From positions 22,458,304 through 22,522,303 of the forward strand of contig OV121090.1 in assembly GCA_921293015.1 (NCBI GenBank): a DNA stretch of 64,000 nucleotides, in the 5' to 3' direction. The position numbers were made by a program, and so were the translations under genes. Shown here in pieces: positions 1-12,760 of the stretch (positions are counted from its first letter, which is position 1; the number at the start of each line of letters is the position of its first letter). Origin of the DNA: Phorcus lineatus (taxonomy: Eukaryota > Mollusca > Gastropoda > Trochida > Trochidae). A model generated the notes under the pieces. The model ran no database searches. It was given only the letters and a program-made list of their open reading frames with translations, and was not told the origin of the DNA.

Positions 1-110
1 CACAAAACACTAAGGTTACCTTAAGTCACTAAGGTAGCCTTTGTGGAATGTTAAAGGATGGCACTAAGGTTAACCTTATTGTTAAGTTGCTTTGTGCAAC
101 GGACCCCAGC
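1..110. repeat. MITE-like repeat end, cut by the window edge
   Basis: The motif CACTAAGGTTA and its variants recur several times in 110 bp in both orientations (ACTAAGGTTACC, AACCTTA, TAAGGTTAACCTTA). A related stretch occurs near 37140-37195 (CCCTAAGGTA...AAACCTTAGTGC). This suggests the end of a short inverted-repeat element whose other end lies outside the window. No coding potential was seen. Confidence 0.35.
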
Positions 111-399
111 ATATCATAAACTTGCTTTAGTTCTAAGATCACAAAATCTGTAAATCTGATATGTTTTTACTGTGTCTCGTTGATGAATTCATAATGTGTT
201 GATTGCTTAGATATTTTACACTAAATATATCACATTTTACTTGTATTGATGATCAGATATACAGCATCAGTTTAACTATCTTATTTTAAAATTGTTTACC
301 TTCTATCTGCTCATAATCAAATTACAAATAGTAAACTGATTGTTTAACATGTTTTTGATCGACATGAAGCACAATTCTGTTTTACATCATTGTCGCATG

Positions 400-3300
400 C
401 ACATAAGATAAGATACCTCAGTTGGAATGGCACGCTAAACGTCCATTGCTCATATCATCGTGATTAATATACGAAACAGGAAAGTTAAATCCAAAAACAA
501 AATGCATCTTTGCATTACTCATTATTTGTTTCATAAGTAATTTACATTTCAAACCAGATGATCTGCGATATTTATTCAGTTTGGGGTTTTTTTTAATTTG
601 GGGTTTGAAATCATTTTACTTTAAAATGACAAACACTGTCTAAGATCGATCGTTGTTCTTTGAAATGTTTCTCATGACATATCAGTTATCAACAAGTTAT
701 ATCTTGCCACTTGGACAATGATTTACCAATTTGAGCTTTTTCTATCACTAAAGACTCCTTAATTTTCATTTTGCTAATTTACATTTCAGACAATATAACA
801 ATATATCTGCTATGTCTTTAATGATATAAAGAAAGACACCAACCGAAAGATAACAATCCTTTACAAAGATCTTCAACATGGTAATTGTTTTGGCACACTT
901 TCATCTTTTTGTTTATCATCATACCAAAATTTATCAAAATCAGACTCGTCTAGTTGAAGTTTTAATTTTATAGGACCCTCAACAGTTTTCTAACAACTGC
1001 ATTTTTCTGACAAAAAGAAAACTTTTTCCACAATAATGTTTTGAATTTTCAATCATCTTATATAATCATGACCCAATTTTATACCAAGATTCATCAAGAT
1101 CAGATAGCAAGTTTGGGAGTCACTGGCCAGACGGGACATTTCCGAGACAGTTTTCCGAGTTAATCTAGTGATGACACATTAACAAATAATGAAACTTTTA
1201 ATGTAAGTATCTTCAAAATTGTTTATCGCTCCTTCATCTAAGTTCTCATACATGTACATGTAACTTTGATTAAAATCAGACTCTCTAGTGTTGAAGTTCT
1301 TGGTCTATCCGTCACAACTTTCTGATGAAACTTGTGCTCATTACTACGAATATTTTCTCGTAATTACGAATTTTTCGAAATAGAAAATACAACTTACAGA
1401 TGTGTTCTTTCAATCTCGTAATAACATCTTTTTTCTCGTAATTACGAGTTTTTAAAGAAAAAATTAAAATATGGTTCTAATGGTCTTTCTTATTAACTAT
1501 CCTATACAGAAATGATTAAAATCTTCCATCTGATTTGATCTTATCTGCGTGAAATAACGTTGTAATTCAATTGGGTTAATGCATTGAGAACATGTCTATC
1601 AGTCTGAAAACCTGGAAACTAATCTCTTGTTGCAACGTCTCTGAATTTATCCAACGACAGTTTTCCAAGCAAAACAGTTTTATCTTTTTTAGATTAAAAG
1701 TTCAGGATTACTTTCCATTGTAAAACAAATTTACGACAACACTGGGCAGAAATTGATATTCTTTTCAAAGCAATCTTGCTTTTACATACTTACAAGTAAA
1801 TCAAGTCCCTTAATGGCAAAGATTATCGTGAACGCACAAGTTAACAACAACAACAATGATTTTTACATCAAGATTAAAGCTATTCAAATGCTAAATTTCT
1901 GCGCCATCTAATTTCCCTAGTTCCAGGAATTGTTAAGAAGTAAACATTTCGCCCGTAACATCTCTTCCATTACTAGGAGCGTTTGGTTCAAAAACTCGAT
2001 TAAATTACACTGGGTGCAATCAATCGTACTTAGATCTTTCTTTGTTGCCTTGGAAGTTTTCACACATTTCAACTGTTATACATTATGTATTATGCATGTG
2101 AAATCAGTAGATTTGCTCTTTTATGCTGAATTAACCTTTCAACACCGTCCGTGGTTTGTAACTCTTGAATATTGATATGTACGTCCATGTTAAAACTGAT
2201 TATAATTTTTTTCACTCCAACAATTCTTTCTCTCGTGTTGATAAAGATAGTATAACTTTAACAGCTACGTAGATATCTCTGATACACATAAAAAGTGAAG
2301 CGCATATTGATTATGACTATTTTCTTATAAAACTTTTAACAAATGATTTTAAGGCTGATTTGCAATTTCTAAATATTAGTTTTCCTTTCTTTAGGATTGC
2401 ATACAGTGCGCCATCTTGAATCAAATAATGACTTAAATGACAGAAGCTATACGTGTCATATGTATCATAATTGAAATAGAAACTTCACATGGGCAATTCA
2501 TAATTGATCGAAATAAACCACTTTTTGAAATCATTACTGTATATAGATGAAAGATATAATGAACTGAGTGTCAACATTTCTTTCAAAGCTTTAATATTAT
2601 AACTTGCGTTTTATAGTCGGCTTTTCTAGCAGCAAAGAAACACCACATCAAATCAAATCAAGAAATTGCTATGCAAGTGTCATGTACTAAGCCTTATGAG
2701 CATTAAAACTCTCTGGAGATGGATATATCTTTATGTCTTATATGTCTAGTAGAGTATGAAACATATATTTATCAAATTGATTAAGTAGTAACATATGCTT
2801 TGAATAAAAGGGTTTTTTACATTTAAGAAGACAGAATTTTAAAATATAATTCTGAATTGCGACTGTAACGAACCGTGACATCAGTCTGTCCTCCGAGATT
2901 TAGCTGACGTCATATCCTCCTTCAAATTTTTTTCAAAAAGCAATGACACGACCAAAGGAATTGTTCATATTTTAAGACACTGTTTCTGGTTATCGAGGTT
3001 TAATATGAGAGAAGCGTTTGATTGGTGTCTCCTGAACGTGGACAGACAGTCAAATGGATTTTCAAAAGGTCGATCTTATGACGGATCCAGCATATTAGGG
3101 GAGAATTAATTGACTGTTTACCCTAGATTAATTAGGATAGGGAGGTTTTGACCTGAAACATCCAGAGGAGGAAGTTATAGCGTTGCATAGGTTCGTTTGC
3201 CAAATACTAAATCATAGTACCAATACCTCAGTACTATTCTGTAATATATCTGTTCATACATCCCGTGATTAATTTCCGGTTGATGATTCGTAAACTACTG

Positions 3301-4177
3301 TATTTGTTGGACATACATAATATGATGACTATTATTATCATTTGAAAAGGTAATTAGTAACCCGAAAAATATTCTAGATCAAATATGTTTGTTTTGTACA
3401 CTTTTTTTGTGATTACTAGATACAGGTCATTATGCTGATGATTGTAATAGGTTTTCATAAACTTTTTATTCGCTTTCTAAGTATATGAATAGAAAGGTAT
3501 CTTCAAAAATGGTCTATTTCAACAGAAGATATAATGAGTCTACAATGTATCTGCGTGGAGAATTTTGAAAGGCATTACCAATCAGGCTACATCCGTACGT
3601 CGGATATAGCGTGCTTAAGCTTCATTTTCGGATGTCCTGATGTTAACAGTCAGTTCATTTATCACTTACATTCACTTTCCATTGACAGACACAGTGTCAG
3701 AACTATGTGATGCATATGATATTGAATACCAGTAAATGTTAACTACTTGTCTGGACAAGGACAGTCTGCAGATTGATTAGCAGAAGCCCCAAGGTTGAAA
3801 GACATTTTATACATCAAATGTGAGTGTCTTCCGTTCTTTAAGAGCTTCTCGCTTCATTTCTCCTAAATGAACAGATGCAGGCCGGGCACAGAATGTCAAT
3901 ATTAAACATGATGCATCGTCCTGCGTTTTGATTTTTTTTTTCAAATACATAAGAAGATTTTTCTTGAAGCTTAAAAAGTCAAAATGGCCTCTTCTTGCAG
4001 TCACGGTTTCAAAGTTTCCTAAATCATTAAAACAAGTATATTCTGAGAAACTTTTTAAACTAAACGTATCGCTATTTGAATGACTGAGAGGTTGATTCTA
4101 TGTGCTATGATATGGTATGACGTGGTGAAAACGACAGACATTTTATCTAGCATTTACAAATTTAGAGGCTCATTTAA
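400..4177. repeat. Diverged ~4.4-kb tandem unit, copy 1
   Basis: This noncoding stretch aligns by eye, in the same order and orientation, with two later stretches. Landmarks: ~420-480 matches ~9336-9405; ~1512-1645 matches ~5896-6020 and ~10228-10350; ~2626-2770 matches ~6341-6480 and ~11366-11515; ~2976-3125 matches ~7345-7495; ~3595-3780 matches ~8283-8460 and ~12447-12640; ~3990-4177 matches ~8630-8826. Similarity is patchy, with many indels. The best-kept part is around 3677-3735, where more than 50 bases are identical to copy 2. Short ORFs here (81 and 65 codons) match no family and are not conserved between copies. The left edge is uncertain and the array may continue upstream of the window. 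Confidence 0.6.
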
Positions 4178-4642
4178 AGGGCCACCCAGTGAGTTGTTGG
4201 AGTCAAATATGCCAAACTTAATCAATGTTGTCATTTGATCACGAGGTATCGACTGTTACTAAAAATACACATTTTAAAGCTTATTGGTTTCTACAGTGGC
4301 AATATAAAGGTAGAACGTCGCAATTATGATCGAAAACCGGACAGTAGCGCGTGTCAAATAGTAAAACGTAATTTTGGAGACTTATCTGAAACAGCCAGGA
4401 GGGCAGTCAGGAGTTGATAGCGTTTGTTATGTTATATAAATAGTATCCATGTATATTGGACGTGATATCTACACCTCTGTGCATATATTAGGCTTTTTTT
4501 AGATTTTCATGGTTAACCAGTATTTGTCATATATGTCTTTTGGACATGAAAAGTTAAGATGTTTTGATTTATATCACCACATACGACATTTAGGTTCGTA
4601 TCAAAGGTAATTAATATGTTATAAAAATCACGGAATGGCTCT
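4178..4642. mobile_element. TTAA-flanked non-autonomous DNA transposon (465 bp)
   Basis: The ends are imperfect inverted repeats: AGGGCCACCCAGTGAG on the left, and the complement of ATCACGGAATGGCTCT on the right. TTAA sits immediately outside each end (4174-4177 and 4643-4646). The matching place in tandem unit 2 (around 8816-8822, CTTACTTAAACTACG) has a single TTAA and no insert, so it acts as a paralogous empty site. A 987-bp element at 18877-19863 has the same AGGGCCAC terminus and the same TTAA target. TTAA targeting is typical of the piggyBac and Kolobok superfamilies, and I cannot choose between them. A 60-codon ORF inside is not recognised, so the element depends on a transposase elsewhere. 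Confidence 0.75.
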
Positions 4643-4797
4643 TTAAACCTAATACTCACTATATATACCAAATTTTCACATGATGTAACTTTCTAATTCT
4701 TGATGGAGTAAAGCTACACATCTCTTATGTGGTTCATTACGATTTATAAGTTTTACAGCAGAAGTTGAAATAAGGTGTTATAGTTAAAGCAAACAGT

Positions 4798-5108
4798 CGG
4801 GGCGGGATAGCGCAGTGGTTAGCGCGTTCGGCTTCGGATCGATCAGGAGGTCCGTGGTTCGAATCCCGCCAGGGGCTCGGCAACATTGTCGGCAGAACTA
4901 GAGAACTGTTCTACGAGCAGTAAGTTTTGGGTGCAATGCTACACTAAATTTAAGGGTGGTTCCACCCATGGTTCGCACCCCAGCCGATACTCGCAAGTTT
5001 CACTTTAACGTTGCGGGCTTTCTTTCTGCAATAATACTAGCCACGATATAAGTGAAATAATCTTGAAAGCGGTGTTAAATCCCAACTCACCTCCACTCAA
5101 CTAACCAA
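4798..5108 (+). mobile_element. tRNA-derived SINE, most complete copy
   Basis: The head is tRNA-like, with an A box (TAGCGCAGTGG, 4808-4818) and a B box (GGTTCGAATCC, 4856-4866), as expected for an internal RNA polymerase III promoter. A non-tRNA body follows (GTTTTGGGTGCAATGCTACA..., GGTTCCACCCATGGTTCGC, GTTGCGGGCTTTCT). The tail is a degenerate CTCACC/CTCAAC repeat. Four more copies in the window share the body. The head is too diverged after the B box to be called a functional tRNA gene. SINEs move using enzymes supplied by a LINE, and none is visible here. Confidence 0.85.
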
Positions 5109-6340
5109 ACTTTGGACTTGTGCCTGACTAGTAACATCCACGTTACACTATTACCATGATTTAGTACTTTGAGGATTGCTAAATGTATCAAACTTTTTAT
5201 ATCTTACTCTATTTGAACCGTTTCATTCTTGTTACAGTTATTATCCTTGGCTATACGTTTGGGTAAATTACTTATTATATAACATAATAACATAAATAAC
5301 ATATTTATTACAGCGTAGAATCTCTGTAGAACCACTTAGCTTAACTTTGAAGAAATAAAGCCAATGAAAAAAGAGAAGTCTGGATCCACCTTCTAACAAT
5401 TTACCCGTTTCGTAAAATCGACCAGGATGTAGGTGTATTTGTTGATCTATGTGATTAATTTAATCATTTACGAGACAAAACGGTCATATCCATTCAAAAT
5501 ATTGTTTTCAAATTTGTTTTGCATGACGACACCTTGGTCTAATTAGGATCTTATGCCATATTTGATCAAAGTGAAAAAGTCTGTTTAGAAGTTAATGACC
5601 ATACATACATTGTGACAATGATTTGAGTCATCATATATCAACAAAAGATGATATTTTTAAAGCATCTTCAAGTTCATTATCATGATACACCATCATCTAA
5701 ATATGACCTTCAATCATGTACCTATTTTGATAAAAGTACGACATGTACCAGTTTATAACTTTTAAACCAACTTTTAAACAAAAAAAGCAAATTTCATTCG
5801 CTATTCGCATCTTCATAATCGATGATGAAGGATTTGGATAAAAATACAGCTTTCCTTGAACGTTTTCGTTTAAACTGTTTCTTATTTCCTACACAGAAAT
5901 GATTTAAATCTGATTTGGTCTTATCTGCAAAATAACCATAGCTGTAAACTAGGAACTTAATGCATTGAGAACATATTTTGAAATCTGCAACCATGGAAAC
6001 TAACCTTTTGTTGCCACGTCTTTGAAAGATAGTATTCCTAGAGTTGTTTATTGTATTTCTTCCAATCCAATCTTACCTATACAAAATATTGCTAGAAAGA
6101 AAAGATTTTGTCCATAACCTTGTTTGGTTCAATAACTTTATTACCTACAACTTGATTCAATCGAATGTAGTCAGATGTATCTTTTTTTATTAATCTTTTT
6201 ACACCATTTCACCTGTTCTACAATACGTTGTATTTTGTGTGGGGTAATCAGTTTATTTTTTCTCTTTGTGAAATTATTCAAGTACCTCGAAAATTTTCTT
6301 TCAGTTTTTCTAATTTATCTGAACTACGTCTTTATCTGTC

Positions 6341-7060
6341 ATAGCAGCAAATCAACACCAGATGAAATCAAAGCAATTCCAGCAAGCAATTCTTATGTGC
6401 TAAGCCTCCCGAGCATTAAAACCCCCTAGGGGTGGATATATATATTCATGTCTTATAAGTCTTATAGGGTATAAAACATATTCTACCATAATGAAATTTG
6501 TAATCCAGACAATATCAGGGGGGAAAGAAGTGAATTGAATGACCAGACAATTGACAAAGGACTACTGCGGGGTAGATGTCATAATTTTATCAAATCAATG
6601 TCCAAATTTCTGTAAGTCTTCATGAAGCATTCACTGTATATTTCAGATACGTAATTGATAATAGTAGTTGGCCTCAACAATTTGGAAGCATTATCAGACG
6701 TATGTGGCTTTACTGTCTGTAGTTGATTCTGTAAGTATTAGTACTTCATGGTTAACCTTTTTTTAGATTATAGTGTAGGTTATGGTGGGAAAGTTTATGT
6801 TTTTAAAGAGACTGTAGAAGTGAATACTGAAATGGTCTTGATCTAAATGAAATAGCAGCAAATCAGCACAAGATAACATCAAACCAATTCCATTGCAAGT
6901 GCTACATGTATGTACTAAGCCTTCCGAGCATTAAAACCCTCTAGGGGTAGATATATCTTTATGTCTTATATGTCTTGTATGTCAAGTATAAATGTTTCTT
7001 GATTAACCTCGTTTGGACTATTGTTTAGGCAATGGCATGAAAGTAATTATAAATGTTTTA
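6341..7060. repeat. ~510-bp local duplication inside tandem unit 2
   Basis: The motif 'ATAGCAGCAAATCAAC/GCAC...' followed by 'CCGAGCATTAAAACCC' and 'TCTTATA/GTGTCTT' occurs at 6341 and again at ~6851, both followed by a 'GGTTAACCT...TTTAG' block (~6745 and ~7003). Units 1 and 3 each have this motif once, at 2626 and 11366. The duplication is therefore specific to unit 2 and is already diverged. Confidence 0.55.
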
Positions 7061-7522
7061 AAAGAGACTATGGGACAGGCATGCGGTGGTCAGACCATTT
7101 CAATATTTGGACATACAAGTCATGTATTAATATTGAAGTGATCTTGATATGACTGTTTCGAGTGCAGTGATACACATGTCTCTCTAGTTTCAGTCGACAG
7201 TTCAAGGTTTTATAACAAAACCAGATTGTTATAAGAAAAAAATAGTAATCACTATCCAACTGATGCAGTATATATCATTCTGCTCCATAAGATGTAGCTC
7301 AAAGCCGTATTTTCAGACGGTTGTTACTCAGACGGTTGTTACTCGTTCGCCATGAGGGAAGCTTTGATTGGTATGTCTTGAACTTGGAGAGACAGCCAAA
7401 TGAATATTTAAAAAAGTCGTGTGGTCACAAATGATTACATTGAGCCTATAAAGAATCCAGAATATTAGGGGAGAATTATCTCACAGTTTACCATGAAATA
7501 TTTAGGAATAAGAGCATTTGCC

Positions 7523-8022
7523 ATCACGAGGAGCAAAGAATTTAGTTATACTTTTACTTTTAGAATCACCTTGAAGTATTCGTCATTGCATCACTTGCTC
7601 TGGTGTTTTCTTTCATTTATATGTTCATTCATCCAAAAATCAACGGCCAAAGCGAAACTCTAAATATCTTTTCTATGTGAAATATTCATGAAATGAAGGT
7701 CAAATCTATGTTAATGATTTGAAAATAATTAATTTTAGATCAAATACTTCAATTTTGCATTTGACTTCATCTATCACGAGGAGCAAAGAATTTAGTTATA
7801 CTTTTACTTTTAGAATCACCTTGAAGTATTCGTCATTGCATCACTTGCTCTGGTGTTTTCTTTCATTTATATGTTCATTCATCCAAAAATCAACGGCCAA
7901 AGCGAAACTCTAAATATCTTTTCTATGTGAAACATTCATGAAATGAAGGTCAAATCTATGTCAATGATTTGAAAATAATTAATTTTAGATCAAATACTTC
8001 CATTTTGTAATTTTCTCCGCCA
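7523..8022. repeat. Recent 250-bp tandem duplication (two copies)
   Basis: The 250-bp copies begin at 7523 and 7773 with ATCACGAGGAGCAAAG. By eye they differ at only two or three bases over about 230 bp (for example AATATTCATG versus AACATTCATG and GTTAATG versus GTCAATG) and then diverge in the last ~20 bp. It is far younger than the surrounding repeat units. A 64-codon ORF spanning the second copy shows no protein signature. Confidence 0.9.
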
Positions 8023-9329
8023 TGATGAGTTAAATTCTCCCTGATGGCTTGTGTCATTGTATTTGTTCATGGATTATATCTTGTTAAATAGGGTATAATT
8101 AACTGAACCTGTAATGGGTTCAGAAAGTCCTTTCTATGGTTGATAAACAGGAAGTTTTGCTGGAGAAAGCTATGGACCATTACTCACTTTGAATTCACAT
8201 CTCTTTAATTTTTGTATATGATTAGAATTTTCCCTCAAAAACAGATTATTTTAACAAAGGATATATTGACCCTACGATGTAGAATTTTCGGATTTCCTGT
8301 TGTTAACAGTCATATCAGTTATCAGTCGTATATCAATTTCCATTGACAGACACAGTGTCAGAACTATGTGATGCATATGATATTGAATACCAGGAAATGT
8401 TGACTTCTCGTCTGGACAAGGACAGTCTACAGATTGATCGCCTGAGGCCCAAAGGCTGAAAGAAATTTTATACATCATATGAGAGTGTCTTCCGTTCTTG
8501 GAAAGCTTCTTGCTTCATTTCTCCTTAATGAACAGAAGAGGCTGGTATTATTATTGATAATGATGATGCATCGTTCTGCTTTTGGGTTTCTTACAAATAC
8601 TTAAAGAGTTTTTTCTTGAAGATAAAATAGTCAAAATGACTTCTTCATGCAGTTTCGGTTTAAGGTTTCTTGAATCAATAAAACAAGTTTATTCAGAGAA
8701 ACTTTTAAAGCAAACGGCATAGCATATAGGATGACTGAAGGGCTAGATCTATGAACTGTTATATAGTAAAATAAGGGGAAAACGACAGACATTTCATTTA
8801 GGATAGACAGAGTTAGAGGCTTACTTAAACTACGTACTCGTACCAAAACCTCACATTATTAACGTGGTTATATGGGTTTGTTTTGTATTTCTAGTTCAGT
8901 GGAAATTCGAAATACTAAATCGAAGATCAAGAAGGTTTATTTTGAATTATTAAGTGTTGGCTCAAAGATAACCATCTGATATATTATAATACATAAGTGT
9001 CTTTAAAGAATATCTACCTTGCCTAGAGACAGACTAATGACAGACCAATGGTATTCTTCTTTTAATTTTTTATATACCAATGGTATTCTATTCCTTCAAT
9101 CAGACTCATTTACTAAATATGTCAATTTTTCTGCCATGACTCAACTTCCTTTAGGTGCCTACACTTGATATGTGATTTACTGGTGATTGATGGAATCATG
9201 ATTTAACATATGAAATATTCAAACATATCCGTTCATTTTCTTTTTCTAGCACTAGCATTAAAAAACACAACCATGTATTACCAACAAAATTACCTTCATC
9301 TTTGTGATTGTGAATTATTCCCATTCAAT

Positions 9330-12300
9330 AAGATACATCAGTTGACATGGGACACGACAAAACCATTGCTTATATCGTCGTTATTGATATATGTAACAGA
9401 GAAGTTGATGGAAATATATTACCAAAAAATGGTTATTTTCATATTTTATCCTCTGATTCAGTCTTTATTTCCATTTTGAACCAATTAATACGTCAGATTT
9501 TACTGGATAAGAGTTTTTTAAATTTTCTAATGGCCTCTGAGAGATCATTGACAGCCGGATCTTGACATAGCAACTATCAACAAGCATCTTGTCGAGCCAT
9601 TTATTCCAGACTTGGACGGGTTTTTTCACATTTTATTAATTTCAGCACACTCAAAACATGTCAAGGAAATTATTTCTAATCCTGTTTGTTAATCTTAACA
9701 CGTCTTCAAGTATTATGTGTCAATCAAGTGCTTTGATAAAAATCAATCAAATGGAATACAAAGAAATGAACAAGGGAAGTTAATTTCAGGTTTTCTTATA
9801 AAGTTACCATTTTGGGCCCCTAGATCTCAATTGATGATAAGACATGTTATAAAATTTTCCTATGTGTCTTTGTGGATCTCTGAGATTGATTAAATAACAA
9901 ACCTAAAGAGAACATATCCATTCATGAATCCTTTTTTTCTGGCACACTTTCACCTTATTATTTATCTATATACCAAATTTTATCAAAATTGGACTCTTAA
10001 ATTTGAACAGACGGGACTTTTACAAACATCTTTTCTGAATAGTCAAATGTTGGACACCATCATTTTATAATGTAACTTAATCGCAAAACGTTTCGAAAAA
10101 GCTTTCAATTTTCTAAATATCAAACTAATATGGAATGAAGGATAGACGGAGACCATTTCGATAAACATTCAGTCTTCTTTTTTCCAAAGTGTTTCATATA
10201 TTGAACTGACTGTATAGAACTATGTTCAACGGCAATGGTTAAAATATTCTCTCTGATTTGGTCTGTTCTGCAGGAAAAAGGCATCGAGCTGTTACTTTAA
10301 TGTACTGGGAATAATTCTGTCAGTCTGTTAACTTGAATTTTCAAGATTACTTTCTCTTGATATACATCTTTTACAACGCTAGACAAAAACTTATATTTAG
10401 CAATTTACAAAATCATACAGGTTGGTTCAGCGAGTTAATTAAATTAGCATGGGGCAGAGAAGTTTGTGTACGCAAAAGTTAACTTTTGTATCTTATTATC
10501 ACCTCGTAGTTGAGCCTATCCCTTAGCTAAATAAAAATCTCAGAAATTCTCCCAACCCAACCTCTCCGAATCATAGAAATGGTAACAAAGAGAATACTTA
10601 ATTTGTAACCTCTGTTCTATAAATGAGGATTATTTTGTTTATCACCTTGATTATCTGAAATTGGATCAATGAAACATATGTATGAAACACGTTTTACAAC
10701 ATTTTAACTGTTATACAATACATGATGTGCTACCAGTATATTAACTCTTCTATGGAATTTTTTATTACGGCAACTATTTTTAAAAACTTATTGTATGTAT
10801 GATTTGCAGTATTTTTACTTATTACTTTTTAGTTTTCCTTTCTAAACGAATGTACAGTGTCCAGCATCCTTTAATGAGTAAAGTTATAGGTGTCATACAA
10901 ATCATAAATGAAACAGGCATTTTATATTGACTATATTCACAAGGGATTAAAATAAATCAATCCTATAACTTTACACATTATGTTGTCTCTCTGAAAAAGA
11001 AATTAAAAAGGAAAGCTCATATTGCTTGTGATGTTTCCGGTTAGTGCAACTACTCTTAACAACTGACTTTAGTCTGATTTGCAGTACCAAACTTAACTTT
11101 TCCTGCCTTTTATTAAATGCGTTCAGTCCGTCATCCTGAACGGAGTTATGAATCAAATGACAGAATTTAATAGGAACCATAGGAATCATAAATGAAATAG
11201 ACACTCAAGTTAGCAAATCCTTTATATCTATTATTCACTATTGATTGGAATACATACATTCTTTAAATCGTGACTGTAAGTTGATGAAAACATTTATCAA
11301 ATGGGTATCAACATTTCCGTGTATGCTTAAAAATAATTATTTGATTCCGTCTTTAACTGTAATATCAGCAAATCAGCACAAGATAAAATCAAAGCAATTC
11401 CATTGCAAGTGCTATGTACTAAGCTTTCCGAGCATTAAAACTCTCTTGGGATGGATATATCTTTATGTCTTATATGTCTGTAGAGTATGAAACATATTTT
11501 ACCATAATGAATTACTCAGCACGATATAATTGGGGGAGGGGGGTATGATTGGGAGGGGGGGGGGGGGGGGGGGGAGTGAACTGAATGACCAGACAACTGA
11601 TGAACGACTAGTTGTTGTCTTGTGTATATCGGTAGTTGATTCTATAAGTATAAATGGTTCTTGGTTAACCTCGTTTTGACAATAGTTTAGACAATGCACG
11701 TGCAAATCGTGCGCCTGAAAACTGGTTAGGACGAACCGGTTAGGAAAACTGGTATAAGGAAACCGAAATCACTCCCGCTGTCACTGTGACAGCACAGGCA
11801 TACAGGTTAATGTTTTAAAAGAGACTGTAGGAGTTAACGTGTATATGAGACAGGAAAGCAATGGTCAGAATGTTAGATTTTGGACATACGAGTCATGTAT
11901 GAATAATGAAATGGTCTTGATATGGCTGTTTTCAGTGCAGTGATACTCATATATATAATAGTAACATATGTTCAGTAACAGGTTTAAGTTTACATTGAAG
12001 AAACTCAAAACAATTTATTTCAACTTTTAATTACAAACCGGTGTAATGTTATTCTGCTTCATGAGATTTAGCTCAAACTATATCCTTCTTAAAAATAATT
12101 GTGTTGTATGACTTCTTATGTAGAATATGTTTAGAATCAAAGCATTATTCCCACGGGCGTTTCCTGTCATCTATATTTTCATTCATTCCCAAAAGATGTC
12201 CTGAGCATTGCTTTGTATATAATGTGTTTAGAAAGTCTTTTTCACGGTTGATAGAAACAGGAAGTTTGTCTGGAAAAAATAATTGATTTTGACTCACTTT

Positions 12301-12760
12301 GGGTTCGAATATGTAATCATTGTTCAAAAGTGAATATGAAGAGCATTTTTTCCTCAAAAAAAAAGACTATTTTGACTGAGGATATAATGAGTTTACTATG
12401 TATTTTTTCGAAAATATGGAAAGGCAGAACCATTTAGGTTAGATCCGTACGTCGGATATAGCGTGCTTCAGCTCCATTTTCTGATGCCCTGTTGTTAACA
12501 ATCATATCAATTGTCACTCTTTTATCAGTTTCCATTGAAAGACACAATGCGATGCATGTAGTATTAAATCCCAGGTAATGCCGGCTACTTGTCTGGACAA
12601 GGACGGTCTACAGATTGATTACCTGAAGATCCATGGTTGATAGAAATTTTATACATCAAATGAGAGTAACTTCCGTTCTTCGAAGCTTCTCGCTTCATTT
12701 CTTTTAAATTAACAGATGCAGGGCACAGACTATTGATAATAAACATAGTTGCATAGTCCT
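9330..12760. repeat. Diverged ~4.4-kb tandem unit, copy 3
   Basis: This third copy starts with CAGTTGACATGGGACACGAC, matching CAGTTGGAATGGCACGC at ~420. It continues through the landmarks ~9545-9610, ~9935-10000, ~10228-10350, ~11366-11515 and ~12447-12640. The block at 12447 keeps CCGTACGTCGGATATAGCGT, identical to copy 1 near 3594. The copy contains a G20 run not present in the other two. No gene was recognised. Confidence 0.55.
11531..11574 (+). other. G-rich tract with a 20-G run
   Basis: The tract contains GGGGG, GGGGGG and a run of 20 G at 11555-11574. It could form a G-quadruplex. It corresponds to the shorter GGGGGG at ~6519 in unit 2, so it is a local expansion. The antisense polyproline ORF across it is an artefact of this tract. 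Confidence 0.8.

Larger units (their letters stand above)
5400..8826. repeat. Diverged ~4.4-kb tandem unit, copy 2
   Basis: This is the second copy of the noncoding unit described for 400-4177. Clear matches to copy 1 include ~5896-6020, ~6341-6480, ~7345-7495, ~8283-8545 and ~8630-8826. The copy was reshaped by two internal duplications (6341-7060 and 7523-8022). The left boundary is approximate because similarity fades. No ORF in it is recognisable. Confidence 0.55.

Noticed and set aside
4801..4873. Functional tRNA gene
   Set aside because: A and B boxes are present, but it leads straight into a SINE body shared with four other loci.
11499..11705. Polyproline protein on the minus strand
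   Set aside because: It is produced by the G20 tract, not by a coding region.
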